A stretch of DNA of 64,000 nucleotides from an uncultured Aquabacterium sp. (GTDB lineage: Bacteria; Pseudomonadota; Gammaproteobacteria; Burkholderiales; Burkholderiaceae_C), in assembly GCF_947366995.1 (NCBI RefSeq), contig NZ_CANBCC010000013.1, forward strand, positions 1 through 64,000. Direction: 5' to 3'. Made by a program: the position numbers and the translations under genes. How positions within the stretch are numbered: position 1 is the stretch's first letter; each line of letters begins with the position of its first letter. Positions 15,312 through 23,565 of the stretch are shown here, piece by piece. Under the pieces are notes generated by a model that was not told the origin of the DNA, did no database searches, and worked only from the letters and a program-made list of their open reading frames with translations.

Positions 15312-16769
15312 ATGCAGTACCACACCGCCCTCATCATCGGCAGCGGCTTCGGCGGCCAGGCTGCCGCCGTCAACCTGCGACGCATCGGCATCGAAGACTT
15401 CCTGATCCTCGAGCGCCGGCCGTGGATGGGCGGCACCTGGAGTCAGAACAGCTACCCCGGCGCCGCGGTCGACGTGCAGTCGCCACTGTATTCGCTCTCG
15501 TTCGAACCCTATCCGTGGACGCAGATGTTTGCCGAGCAGCACGAACTGGTCGAGTACACCAACCACGTGCTGGCGAAACACGGCTTGCGCGACAAGACCC
15601 GGCTCAATGCGAACGTCACGCAGGTTCAATGGGACGAGTCCCGTCAGCTCTGGCAGGTGCACACGGCAGGGGCGGGCACGTTCGAGGCGAAGTACGTCAT
15701 CAACGCCTCGGGTCCGCTGAGCACGCCGGTGATCCCGAACTTCAAGGGCCGCGACACCTTCCAGGGCCGCAGCTTCCACACCAATGCCTGGGACCACGGC
15801 TACGACCTGAAGGGCAAGCGGGTGGCGATCGTCGGCAGTGGGGCGAGTGCGGCCCAGGTCATCCCGGCCATTGCCCCGGAGGTCGGGCAGCTGCACGTGT
15901 TCCAGCGCACGCCGCACTGGGTGTTGCCTCGACCCGATCATGTCTTCTCGCGCTTCGAGCGCGCGCTGCTGAAGAACCGCGTCATCTACAAGCTGCTGCG
16001 CACGGCCATCTACTGGGGGCTGGAAAGCCGCGTGATCGGCTTCAAGTACTCCAAGACCATGCTGAACGTGGTCGCGCAGCGGGTGGCGCTCAAGCACATC
16101 GAGCGGCAGATTGCCGACCCGAAGATCCGCGCTGCCGTCACGCCCGACTACACCATCGGCTGCAAGCGCATCATCCTGTCGAGCACGCTCTACCCCGCGC
16201 TGTGCCGCCCCAACGTGCAACTGCACCCCAAGGACGACGGCATCGCCGAGATCAACGAGAAGGGCATCCTCACCGCCACAGGCCAGCAGATCGACCTCGA
16301 TCTCATCGTGTACTCCACCGGCTACGACGCCACCGACGGCGTCATCTCCTATCCCGTGGTGGGCAAGGGCGGCAAGTCGGTGCAGGACTTCTGGGCCGCC
16401 TACCCGCGTGCCTACCTGGGCACGACCATGCCGGGCTTTCCCAACCTGTTCGTCGTCACAGGCCCGAACACCGGCATCGGCCACACCTCGGCGATCTTCG
16501 TGATCGAGGCGCAGATGGAGTACATCCGCCGCGCCATCGCTGCCACCGAGAAGCATGGCGCGAAAGCCATCGAGGTCAAGGCGGAGGCCGAGGCCGACTA
16601 CACCGCCATGATCCACCGCGAGATGAAGCAGACCGTGTGGCAGGCAGGGGGCTGTCGCAGCTGGTACCAGAGCAAGAGCGGCCATGTGATTGCCATGTTC
16701 CCTGGCTTCAGCTTCACCTTCCGCCAGCTTGCCAAGGCCTTCAAGCCCGCGCACCACCGTTTCAGCTGA
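15312..16769 (+). CDS. Flavin-dependent Baeyer-Villiger-type monooxygenase
   Basis: The 485-residue enzyme has the N-terminal FAD motif IIGSGFGG (residues 9-15), the diagnostic Baeyer-Villiger/flavin-monooxygenase fingerprint F-x-G-x-x-x-H-x-x-x-W at 150-160 (FQGRSFHTNAW), and a second Rossmann motif VAIVGSGASAAQ near 172. Later conserved stretches are IVYSTGYDAT and GPNTGIGHTSAIFVIEAQ. The family converts ketones to esters; relatives such as AlmA attack long-chain alkanes. Placed directly after the diiron hydroxylase it may handle sub-terminal oxidation products, although it has its own promoter. Substrate not readable. Confidence 0.88.
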   Translation: MQYHTALIIGSGFGGQAAAVNLRRIGIEDFLILERRPWMGGTWSQNSYPGAAVDVQSPLYSLSFEPYPWTQMFAEQHELVEYTNHVLAKHGLRDKTRLNANVTQVQWDESRQLWQVHTAGAGTFEAKYVINASGPLSTPVIPNFKGRDTFQGRSFHTNAWDHGYDLKGKRVAIVGSGASAAQVIPAIAPEVGQLHVFQRTPHWVLPRPDHVFSRFERALLKNRVIYKLLRTAIYWGLESRVIGFKYSKTMLNVVAQRVALKHIERQIADPKIRAAVTPDYTIGCKRIILSSTLYPALCRPNVQLHPKDDGIAEINEKGILTATGQQIDLDLIVYSTGYDATDGVISYPVVGKGGKSVQDFWAAYPRAYLGTTMPGFPNLFVVTGPNTGIGHTSAIFVIEAQMEYIRRAIAATEKHGAKAIEVKAEAEADYTAMIHREMKQTVWQAGGCRSWYQSKSGHVIAMFPGFSFTFRQLAKAFKPAHHRFS

Positions 16770-16840
16770 GCCGGCCCGGACCTGTACCATCGCGGTCCCG
16801 CGGCCCGTCGGCTGCGGTGCACCGGCCGATGGGGTCTCTC

Positions 16841-18286
16841 ATGAAAGCTTCACACCTGCGGGCCGATGTGCTCGCCGGCATCACCACGTCGTTCGCGCTC
16901 GTGCCCGAGTGCATTGCCTTCGCGCTGGTGGCCCACCTGCACCCGCTGATGGGGCTGTACGGGGCCTTCATCCTGTGCACGATCACGGCGCTGTTCGGTG
17001 GCCGGCCCGGCATGGTGTCGGGCGCGGCCGGGTCGATGGCCGTGGTCATCGTGGCCCTGGTGGTGCAGCACGGCGTGCAGCACCTGCTGGCCACCGTGCT
17101 GCTGTCCGGGCTCATCATGCTGGCGTTCGGCCTTCTGAAGCTGGGCAAGCTGGTGCGCATGGTGCCCCACCCGGTCATGCTCGGCTTCGTCAACGGGCTG
17201 GCCATCGTCATCGCCACGGCCCAGCTCGAACACTTCAAGCGCGATGGCGCCTGGCTGACCGGCACGCCGCTGGCGTTGATGGCCGGGCTGGTGGCCGCCA
17301 CCATGGCGGTGGTCTACCTTCTGCCCCGCCTGACCCGCGCGGTGCCACCCGCCCTGGTGGCCATCGTGGGCGTGGGGCTGGCCGTGGCCATGCTGGGTCT
17401 GCCCACGCGCACCCTGGGCGACATGGCGCACATTGCCGGCGGCCTGCCGGTGCTCGCCTGGCCCGACCTCGCCTGGAACCTCGACACGCTGAAGACGATT
17501 GCGCCTTACGCGATCGTGATGGCCATGGTCGGTCTGCTCGAGACCCTGCTGACGCTCAACCTCACCGACGAACTCACGGAAAGCCGGGGTGACCCCGACC
17601 GCGAGTGCGTCGCGCTCGGCAGCGCCAACATCGTGTCGGGCCTGTTCGGTGGCATGGGCGGCTGCGCCATGATCGGCCAGACCGTGATCAACCTGCGCTC
17701 CGGCGGGCGAGGGCGCCTCTCGGGTGTTGTGGCCGGCGTGATGGTGCTGCTGTTCGTGCTGTTCCTGTCGCCCCTGATCGAGCGCATTCCGCTGGCCGCA
17801 CTGGTCGGGGTGATGTTCGTGGTGGCGCAGCAGACCTTTGCGTGGGCCTCGCTGCGGGTGATCCGCAAGGTGCCGCTCAATGACGCGCTGATGATCGTCG
17901 CGGTCACCGTGATCACCGTGCTGACCGACCTGGCGGCGGCCGTGCTGTGCGGCATCGTGCTGGCGGCGTTGAACTTTGCCTGGCAGCACGCCCGCGCGCT
18001 CTACGCCGACAGCCACGTCGAGCCCGATGGCAGCAAACGCTACCGCGTGCACGGCACGCTCTTCTTCGCATCGGTCACGCCGTTCCTGCAGCAGTTCGAT
18101 CCGGCCGGCGACCCGCCCCTGGTCACGCTCGACTGCGCTCACCTGAGCTTCGTCGACTACTCGGCCGTGGAGGCCCTGCGCACCCTGCGTGAGCGCTACG
18201 AGCGCGCCGGCAAACACCTGCGTGTGGAGCATCTGTCCCCCCGCTCCCGGCAACTGCTCAAGCGGGCCGGTGTGGCGAGGGGGTAG
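16841..18286 (+). CDS. SulP (SLC26) family anion transporter with STAS domain
   Basis: A 481-residue permease beginning at residue 1 with the SulP entry signature (DVLAGITTSFALVPECIAFALVA) and about ten to twelve hydrophobic spans. It ends in a short cytoplasmic STAS domain (residues about 400-481) with CAHLSFVDYSAVEALRTL, including the conserved Ser of the STAS phospho-loop. Members carry sulfate, bicarbonate or dicarboxylates; the substrate cannot be read from sequence. The N-terminus is short compared with family averages of about 550. I prefer the ATG at 16841, with GGGG upstream, over one four codons earlier. No linked cysteine-biosynthesis or carbonic-anhydrase gene is present. Confidence 0.85.
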   Translation: MKASHLRADVLAGITTSFALVPECIAFALVAHLHPLMGLYGAFILCTITALFGGRPGMVSGAAGSMAVVIVALVVQHGVQHLLATVLLSGLIMLAFGLLKLGKLVRMVPHPVMLGFVNGLAIVIATAQLEHFKRDGAWLTGTPLALMAGLVAATMAVVYLLPRLTRAVPPALVAIVGVGLAVAMLGLPTRTLGDMAHIAGGLPVLAWPDLAWNLDTLKTIAPYAIVMAMVGLLETLLTLNLTDELTESRGDPDRECVALGSANIVSGLFGGMGGCAMIGQTVINLRSGGRGRLSGVVAGVMVLLFVLFLSPLIERIPLAALVGVMFVVAQQTFAWASLRVIRKVPLNDALMIVAVTVITVLTDLAAAVLCGIVLAALNFAWQHARALYADSHVEPDGSKRYRVHGTLFFASVTPFLQQFDPAGDPPLVTLDCAHLSFVDYSAVEALRTLRERYERAGKHLRVEHLSPRSRQLLKRAGVARG

Positions 18287-18297
18287 TCGAAGGCCCG

Positions 18298-18327
18298 AAA
18301 AAAAACCGACTCAGAAGAGCCGGTCTT
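18298..18327 (-). terminator. Rho-independent terminator of the RRM gene
   Basis: The stem ACCGACTC/GAGCCGGT has one mismatch and an AGAA loop. On the minus strand it is followed by eight to nine U residues, immediately downstream of the RRM gene. The opposite strand has only a short U-run, so it may weakly stop the SulP transcript too. Confidence 0.7.
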
Positions 18328-18346
18328 TCAAAGGGCGCGATGAGCC

Positions 18347-18685
18347 TCAGTAGCGACCGCCACCGTAGCCGCCCGTGCCATAACCCACGTCCGAACGTTT
18401 GGTGGCGGTGTAGCCGCCCGAGCCGCTGCCCTTGTCTTCGCGGGGACGCGCCAGGCTGACGACAATCGAACGTCCATCCACGGACATGCCATTCAACCCG
18501 GTGATGGCGGCCTGGGCGGCTGCGGCAGAAGCCATCTCCACGAAGCCGAAGCCCTTGGAGTTGCCGGTGTCACGGTCCGTCATGACCTTGGCAGACGACA
18601 CGCCGCCGAATTCGGCGAAGTTGCTTTTGAGGCTGGCGTCGGTCACGGAGTAGGGCAGGTTGCCCACGTAGATCTTGCTGCTCAT
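18347..18685 (-). CDS. Small glycine-rich RRM RNA-binding protein
   Basis: A 112-residue protein with a single RNA-recognition motif: RNP2 is IYVGNLPY at residues 4-11 and RNP1 is KGFGFVEM near residue 44. It ends in a Gly/Tyr-rich tail (GYGTGGYGGGRY). This is the architecture of the cold-inducible cyanobacterial and proteobacterial Rbp proteins. The open frame continues upstream to 18874, but the ATG at 18685 is exactly where the RRM begins. A long leader of about 220 nt and the strong terminator support a monocistronic, leader-regulated gene. Role in RNA chaperoning or cold adaptation is inferred from the family. Confidence 0.88.
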   Translation of the reverse strand: MSSKIYVGNLPYSVTDASLKSNFAEFGGVSSAKVMTDRDTGNSKGFGFVEMASAAAAQAAITGLNGMSVDGRSIVVSLARPREDKGSGSGGYTATKRSDVGYGTGGYGGGRY

Positions 18686-19003
18686 GGAAGAGCCTTTCTG
18701 GAGGAAGTGCACCGTCGCGATGCGGGTGAGCGAATCTGCGTCCGCAGCGACGGGATGTGTGAAGGGAGCTGCGGGGGGCAGCTCGCTCGGCACGGGGGAG
18801 GGCGGCCAGCGCGCGGGCTGCCTGCCATGAGTCGGGAAGGGGGCGCGGGCGCGCAGGAGGGCGCGGTCGGCCAAGAGGTGGCGCGGGCTCGGGCGGCCAG
18901 CGCAGGCGGTCTTTATATCACCGAATAATGTTTTGGGTGATGAATATCATCGCTGGTTTTAAAGGCGGTCAACGCATCCCGCGTGGAGCCGCCTCCGTTC
19001 CGG
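18686..19003. other. Intergenic region: long RRM leader and AT-rich promoter patch
   Basis: 318 bp without a gene. Bases 18686-18905 are GC-rich and would be the leader of the RRM transcript. An AT-rich patch at 18910-18960 contains TATAAA on the minus strand (18912-18917) and the inverted repeat ATCACC/GGTGAT (18917-18922, 18936-18941). No consensus -35 box is present. Confidence 0.4.
18958..18994 (-). terminator. Possible terminator of the exonuclease III gene
   Basis: On the minus strand AGGCGG and CCGCCT pair around an inner ACGC/GCGT stem. They are followed only by TT and AAAA, so termination would be weak. Confidence 0.35.
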
Positions 19004-19816
19004 TCACAGGCTGAAGTCGTAATCCACCGTCAGCGGCGCATGGTCGCTGAACCACGTGTCCTTGTAGATGCTGGCGGCGCGGGCGGTTTCGGCCAGGGCC
19101 GGCGTGGCCAGGTGGTAGTCGATCCGCCACCCCACGTTCTTCGCCCGGGCCTGGCCGCGGTTGCTCCACCACGTGTAGCAGGCGTCGGTCGTGTCGGGGT
19201 GCAGCCGGCGGTACACGTCGATCAGTCCCGCGCCGCCGGCCGGGTCGAGCAGCGCCGTCATCCAGGCGCGCTCTTCCGGCAGAAAGCCCGAGTTCTTCAG
19301 GTTGCCCTTCCAGTTCTTGAGGTCGGCTTCCTTGTGCGCGATGTTGACGTCGCCCACCAGGATGAACTCGCGCTCGGCGCGCAGCCGCGCCAGGTGCGGC
19401 GCGATCATGTCCAGAAAGCGGTACTTCGCCGCCTGGCGTTCGTCACCGCTCGAGCCGCTCGGAAAGTAGCAACTGATCAGCGAAAGCTTGCGCCCCGGCT
19501 TGTCGAAGCGCAGTTCCACCCAGCGCCCCTCGGCGTCGAACTGCGTGGTCACGTCGTGCGTGCCCAGGCCGATCAGCACGTCCGACGGCTCATGGCGCGT
19601 GTAGATGCCCACGCCCGAGTAGCCCTTCTTCTCGGCGTGGTGGAAGTGGCCCTGCATGCCCGCGATCGTGCGGAGTGCCGGCGGCATGTCGTCGGCGTGG
19701 ACCTTCAGTTCCTGCACGCCCATACAATCGGCCGACACCGATTCTGCCCAGGGCACCAGGCCCTTCGTGGCCGCAGAGCGGATGCCATTGACGTTCAGAG
19801 AGACCAGACGAAACAC
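19004..19816 (-). CDS. xth: Exodeoxyribonuclease III
   Basis: Exonuclease III is the main AP endonuclease and 3'-exonuclease of base-excision repair. The 270-residue protein has the family landmarks: SLNVNGIRSA at the start, the metal-binding Glu in GVQELKV, the catalytic Tyr in YTR, Asp and Asn in VGDVNIAHKEAD, and the terminal His pair region FSDHAPLTVDYDF. The start is a GTG at 19816; the longer open frame upstream overlaps pyrE and is a shadow. It is divergent from pyrE with only 15 bp between start codons, an arrangement widespread in related proteobacteria. Confidence 0.93.
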   Translation of the reverse strand: MFRLVSLNVNGIRSAATKGLVPWAESVSADCMGVQELKVHADDMPPALRTIAGMQGHFHHAEKKGYSGVGIYTRHEPSDVLIGLGTHDVTTQFDAEGRWVELRFDKPGRKLSLISCYFPSGSSGDERQAAKYRFLDMIAPHLARLRAEREFILVGDVNIAHKEADLKNWKGNLKNSGFLPEERAWMTALLDPAGGAGLIDVYRRLHPDTTDACYTWWSNRGQARAKNVGWRIDYHLATPALAETARAASIYKDTWFSDHAPLTVDYDFSL

Positions 19817-19831
19817 GAGACACCATCCATC

Positions 19832-20509
19832 ATGAGCACCACCCTTTCGAACGACTCTCTGGCCCAGGACTTCGTGGCCTTCGCGGTGCAATCGCAGGTG
19901 CTGCGGTTCGGGGAATTCAAGACCAAGGCAGGGCGCCTGTCGCCCTATTTCTTCAACGCCGGCCTGTTCGACGACGGCGCCAAGCTCGGCCGTCTGGCTG
20001 AATTCTATGCACGTCGGCTGATCGCGTCCGGCCTGCAGTTCGACATGCTGTTCGGCCCGGCCTACAAGGGCATCACGCTGGCGGCGGCCGTGTCGATCGA
20101 GCTGGCCCGCCTGGGCCACAACAAACCGTTCGCCTACAACCGCAAGGAAGCCAAGGACCACGGCGAGGGCGGCACCCTCGTGGGCGCGCCCGTGCAGGGC
20201 CGCGTGCTGATCATCGACGACGTGATCTCGGCCGGCACCTCGGTGCGCGAGTCCATCGAGATGATCAAGGCCGCCGGCGCCACCCCTTGTGGCGTGACCA
20301 TTGCCCTGGACCGCCAGGAAAAGGCCACGGCCAACGGCCAGGATGCCGCCGAGAGCGCCGTTCAGCAGGTCGAGCAGCACTACGGCCTTCCGGTCGTGGC
20401 CATTGCCACGCTGCGCGATCTGCTGCAGTACCTGTCAGCCCAGTCCGACCCGTCGCTGTCAGCGTTCCACCCTTCGGTGGAGGCCTATCGCCAGCGCTAC
20501 GGCGTCTGA
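19832..20509 (+). CDS. pyrE: Orotate phosphoribosyltransferase PyrE
   Basis: PyrE joins orotate and PRPP to make orotidine monophosphate in de novo pyrimidine synthesis. The 225-residue product shows the substrate loop YNRKEAKDHGEGG near residue 98 and the PRPP-binding motif RVLIIDDVISAGTS near residue 124. Length is slightly above the E. coli enzyme (213). It starts 15 bp from the divergent xth start, so the promoter must lie partly within the xth coding region or the two promoters overlap. Confidence 0.95.
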   Translation: MSTTLSNDSLAQDFVAFAVQSQVLRFGEFKTKAGRLSPYFFNAGLFDDGAKLGRLAEFYARRLIASGLQFDMLFGPAYKGITLAAAVSIELARLGHNKPFAYNRKEAKDHGEGGTLVGAPVQGRVLIIDDVISAGTSVRESIEMIKAAGATPCGVTIALDRQEKATANGQDAAESAVQQVEQHYGLPVVAIATLRDLLQYLSAQSDPSLSAFHPSVEAYRQRYGV

Positions 20510-20572
20510 GCCACCGATGATGGCAGACTGAGGTGGCCGCCACCGGCGGTCTGCGTCATGATGGAGTCCGTG

Positions 20573-21325
20573 ATGAGCCCGATTGCCTTTCGCCGTTCCG
20601 TGTCCCGCGTCCGCGCCCTGTGCAGCGGTGCCGGCGTGCGCGGGCGGCGGCGCGGCCCGGGCCTCGCGGCCCTGGGGCTGGCCCTGCTCGGAGGCGTCGA
20701 TCTGGCTGTTGCGGCGGCCTCCGGCTCTGGCATCTACTCCTGTGTCGACAGTGCCGGCCGCCGTTACACGTCCGACCGACCGATTCCCGAGTGCCTGGAT
20801 CGCGAGCAGCGTGTGCTTAACCGCGATGGCTCCCAGCGTCAGGTGCTGCCCCCGCGGATGAATGCCGAGGAGCGCGCGGCCGAGGAGGAGCGCCAGCGTC
20901 AGCGCGCGCACGCCGAGGCCGCCCGCAAGGACGCCATCCGGCGTGATCGCAACCTGGTGCTTCGGTACCCGAACGAGGCCGCCCACCAGCGCGCGCGCGA
21001 AGGGGCGCTCGACGACCTCCGCAAGGCCATTGCCTCGTCCGAGCGCCAGGTGGCGCAGCTGCAGGACGAGCGCAAAGGCCTGATGGCCGAGGCGGAGTTC
21101 TACAAGGGCAAGCGGCTGCCCGTCAAGCTGAAAGCCCAGCTCGATGCCAACGAGGCGCAGCAGCAGGCCCAGCGCGACATCATCCTCAACCAGCAGGCCG
21201 AGATGGGGCGCATCAACGCGTTCTACGACACCGAGCTGGCGCGCCTGCGCAAGCTGTGGGCGGGGGCCACCCCAGGGTCACTGGAGGCCGATCCGCCCAG
21301 CGCCGCCGCGTCGGCGGGGCGGTGA
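20573..21325 (+). CDS. DUF4124 domain envelope protein with coiled coil
   Basis: A 250-residue secreted or periplasmic protein. A basic, Arg-rich start leads into a hydrophobic signal peptide (LAALGLALLGGVDLAVAAA), then the DUF4124 motif IYSCVDSAGRRYTSDRPIPEC with its two cysteines, and then a long Glu/Arg/Gln-rich helix that is almost certainly coiled coil (residues about 95-235). The ATG at 20573 has GGAG 7 nt upstream and is preferred over the ATG at 20558. The function of DUF4124 proteins is unknown. It stands alone downstream of pyrE. Confidence 0.7.
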   Translation: MSPIAFRRSVSRVRALCSGAGVRGRRRGPGLAALGLALLGGVDLAVAAASGSGIYSCVDSAGRRYTSDRPIPECLDREQRVLNRDGSQRQVLPPRMNAEERAAEEERQRQRAHAEAARKDAIRRDRNLVLRYPNEAAHQRAREGALDDLRKAIASSERQVAQLQDERKGLMAEAEFYKGKRLPVKLKAQLDANEAQQQAQRDIILNQQAEMGRINAFYDTELARLRKLWAGATPGSLEADPPSAAASAGR

Positions 21326-21362
21326 ATCAGGGCCTGCAGGCTGCTTAGTGTTTTCTTAAGGT

Positions 21363-21374
21363 TCTGCTAGCAGA
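21363..21374. promoter_or_regulatory. Perfect 12-bp palindrome TCTGCTAGCAGA upstream of the hemerythrin gene
   Basis: The palindrome lies 64 bp before the hemerythrin-domain start, in an AT-richer stretch, and a second TTAGCAG half-site follows at once. It could be an operator; no matching regulator gene is adjacent. Confidence 0.3.
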
Positions 21375-21437
21375 GTCTTAGCAGCGGGCCGGCAGCAGCC
21401 TTTCTAAGCTGCGCTCTCCACAACACGGAGAGCAGAC

Positions 21438-22172
21438 ATGCCCGATCACCCCCACACCTCGAGCCAGGCGGCCCCGCGTCTGGATCTGTATGCCCCCATT
21501 CACAAGGCCTTGCGCGCCTGGATGTTCGACACGCTGCAAAGGGTGGGGCGCACGGATGGGCACGATGCACGCACCTTCGAGCAGACCTTGTCTTGCGTGG
21601 CGTCGCTGCTGGCCATCTGCGAGAGCCACATTCGCCATGAGCAAGCCTTTCTGCATCCGCTGCTGGAGCAGGCTCGCCACGATGCGGCCAAGGAGGCAGA
21701 CGGTGCGCATCTCGACCATGCGCGCGAGATCGCCCACCTGCGTCAGCGGGTCGACTCTCTGAAGCAGGCCGCCCCGGCTGTGCGTCACGCCGCCTTGACG
21801 CAGCTGTACCGCGAGCTGGCGCTGTTCGTGGCCGAGAACCTGACGCACATGCACTGGGAAGAGACCGTGCACAACGAGACGCTGTGGGCCTGCTACACCG
21901 ATGCCCAGCTCATGCAGACCCACGATGCGCTGGTGCAGAGCATCGCTCCACAGGAAATGGCCGAGACCTTGCGCCACATGCTGCCGGCCCTTGCGCCATG
22001 CGAGCGCCTCGGCATGCTGTCCGACATGCGCGCGAAGATGCCGGCCGGTGCATTCGAGGGCGTGCTGGCCCTGATTCACGAAGCGCTGAATGTGCACGAT
22101 GCGGCCGCCTTGCTGCAGGGCCTCGGGCTCCCGCCCGCCCTGCCCGCGGTTTGTTTGCCGGCGCAGGGCTGA
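21438..22172 (+). CDS. Hemerythrin-domain protein
   Basis: The 244-residue cytoplasmic protein has a hemerythrin-like four-helix core in residues about 15-160. Candidate iron ligands are His22, His64/His67-Glu68 (SHIRHEQAFLHPLLE), His91/His94 and the HMHWEETVHNE segment near residue 140. The remaining 80 residues form an extra helical domain (DALVQSIAPQEMAETLRHMLPAL) often seen behind hemerythrin domains in betaproteobacteria. A GGAGAG Shine-Dalgarno precedes the ATG. Roles known for such domains are O2/NO sensing or iron handling; which applies is not shown. It converges with the GAF-domain gene. Confidence 0.8.
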   Translation: MPDHPHTSSQAAPRLDLYAPIHKALRAWMFDTLQRVGRTDGHDARTFEQTLSCVASLLAICESHIRHEQAFLHPLLEQARHDAAKEADGAHLDHAREIAHLRQRVDSLKQAAPAVRHAALTQLYRELALFVAENLTHMHWEETVHNETLWACYTDAQLMQTHDALVQSIAPQEMAETLRHMLPALAPCERLGMLSDMRAKMPAGAFEGVLALIHEALNVHDAAALLQGLGLPPALPAVCLPAQG

Positions 22173-22188
22173 TCTGAGCGGCCGACCG

Positions 22189-23565
22189 TCAGAGGCGCTC
22201 GATGAGGTCCAGCGCAGCCTGAACATCCAGCCGGAAACGCCCCCTCCCGGTCTTCACGATCTGAATGGGGGCGGCACGCTCGGCCAGGCGACGTTGCAGC
22301 AGAATCAGCCGGGCTTCGAGGTTGTCTGCCACATCCGGCAGACCGAGGCTGGCATCCAGACGCAATTCGCGGTTGCTGAAGTCCTGTCGCCCATCGTGAT
22401 GCCAACTCCGCAGCAGGCGCCACAGGATGGCGCCGGCCACGCCCTTGATCAGGTACTCCTGACCCACGAACACGCTGTGCGTGTGCGGGTGGTGGTGAAC
22501 GGCCACCCTCTGGAGGTCGGCGTGCGCTGTCGGAGAGCGGGCCGCTGAGGGCGCGGAGTCCGCCGCGACATCGGGCGCGGGCGTCTCCATCGGCTGCAAC
22601 AGGGACAGGGCCAGGGCCAGCGGCGCGGCCACCGAGACCAGGGCATCCTCATCATCGTGGCTGAAGTGCTGGTCCTCAGTGCTCTCGACCATCAGCACGC
22701 CGACCACCCGCCCCATGAGCTTGAGCGGCACGGCCAGCTGGCTGCGTGGGGCCGCCAGGCCAGGCAGGGGGATTTCTTCGCGCAGGCCGCCGTCCAACCC
22801 CACGTCCTCGCTGCGTTGCCGGATGGCCCGGGCGTAGGTCTGGGACATCGCCATGTGGCCGATGCGGATGGGCACCCCTTCGCGTGCCGCAATGCCTGCC
22901 ACCCCCTGACCCAGAGGCACCTCCGCCCCCACGCCCGATGTCTCGTATCCCAGGCTCGCCACCGTGTACAGGCTGTGCTGCGGCGGGTCGATCAGCAGGA
23001 TCATGCTGTGCTCGATGCGCAGGTGGTCCCGCATGGCAGCGAGGGTTTCGTCGAGCAGCGTTGCCATGTCGTGACAGGCGCTCAGCCGGTCCATCACGGC
23101 GCGGGTGCCGGCCGCGATGTCGCAGCGGGGCGCCGGCGCCTGCAGCGTCCTGCGACCCGGAATCATCTCCACCGACTCGACCTCATAGAAGTCAGCGCCC
23201 TGCAGGTGATAGACCTTTTCCATGCCGCAGTGCGCGGCAATGCCGGCGAGCTTGGCCTTCATCCGCTCGAAGACGGGGCCGCCGTGCTCGGTGCGCAGGT
23301 AGCGCAGCTGCAGACGCACGCCGGCCGCGGTGTAGGGGTCGTCGACCGTGACCGCACAACGCCGCGTGGCGAGGATGTTCTCGCGGCTGCGGTTGAAGAA
23401 CTGGAAGGACAGGGCCACATGGGCCTCGTCCACGTACTCCACCTGCGACAGGTAGCACAGGTGCGGCACGCCCTCTGCCGAGACCGTGCACATGGTGGCG
23501 GGGATCACACCCTCGAACATCCGGCGCAGCCCGCCGAGCGTGATCGCCTGCGTGCCGGTGCTCAC
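22189..23565 (-). CDS. FMN-split-barrel/GAF/winged-helix-like fusion protein
   Basis: The 458-residue protein has three parts. Residues about 10-135 resemble a pyridoxamine-phosphate-oxidase-like split barrel (GVPHLCYLSQVEYVDEAHVALSFQFF). Residues 150-320 are a GAF domain (LLDETLAAMRDHLRIEHSMILLID, then VPLGQGVAGIAAREGVP). The C-terminal 90 residues (FSNRELRLDASLGLPDVADNLEARLILLQRRL, then IVKTGRGRFRL) look like a winged-helix-type DNA-binding fold. Together this suggests a one-component sensor-regulator binding a flavin or haem-like ligand. The start is GTG, overlapping the stop of the upstream split-barrel gene by 4 bp, so the pair is coupled. Target genes unknown. Confidence 0.65.
   Translation of the reverse strand: MSTGTQAITLGGLRRMFEGVIPATMCTVSAEGVPHLCYLSQVEYVDEAHVALSFQFFNRSRENILATRRCAVTVDDPYTAAGVRLQLRYLRTEHGGPVFERMKAKLAGIAAHCGMEKVYHLQGADFYEVESVEMIPGRRTLQAPAPRCDIAAGTRAVMDRLSACHDMATLLDETLAAMRDHLRIEHSMILLIDPPQHSLYTVASLGYETSGVGAEVPLGQGVAGIAAREGVPIRIGHMAMSQTYARAIRQRSEDVGLDGGLREEIPLPGLAAPRSQLAVPLKLMGRVVGVLMVESTEDQHFSHDDEDALVSVAAPLALALSLLQPMETPAPDVAADSAPSAARSPTAHADLQRVAVHHHPHTHSVFVGQEYLIKGVAGAILWRLLRSWHHDGRQDFSNRELRLDASLGLPDVADNLEARLILLQRRLAERAAPIQIVKTGRGRFRLDVQAALDLIERL

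Noticed and set aside
16841-18286. SulP protein as the selenate transporter partner of the selD locus
   Set aside because: It is 11 kb away, in another transcription unit, and SulP substrates are too varied to support this.
22173-22188. Bidirectional terminator between the hemerythrin and GAF genes
   Set aside because: The 16-bp convergent gap has no stem with a T-run.
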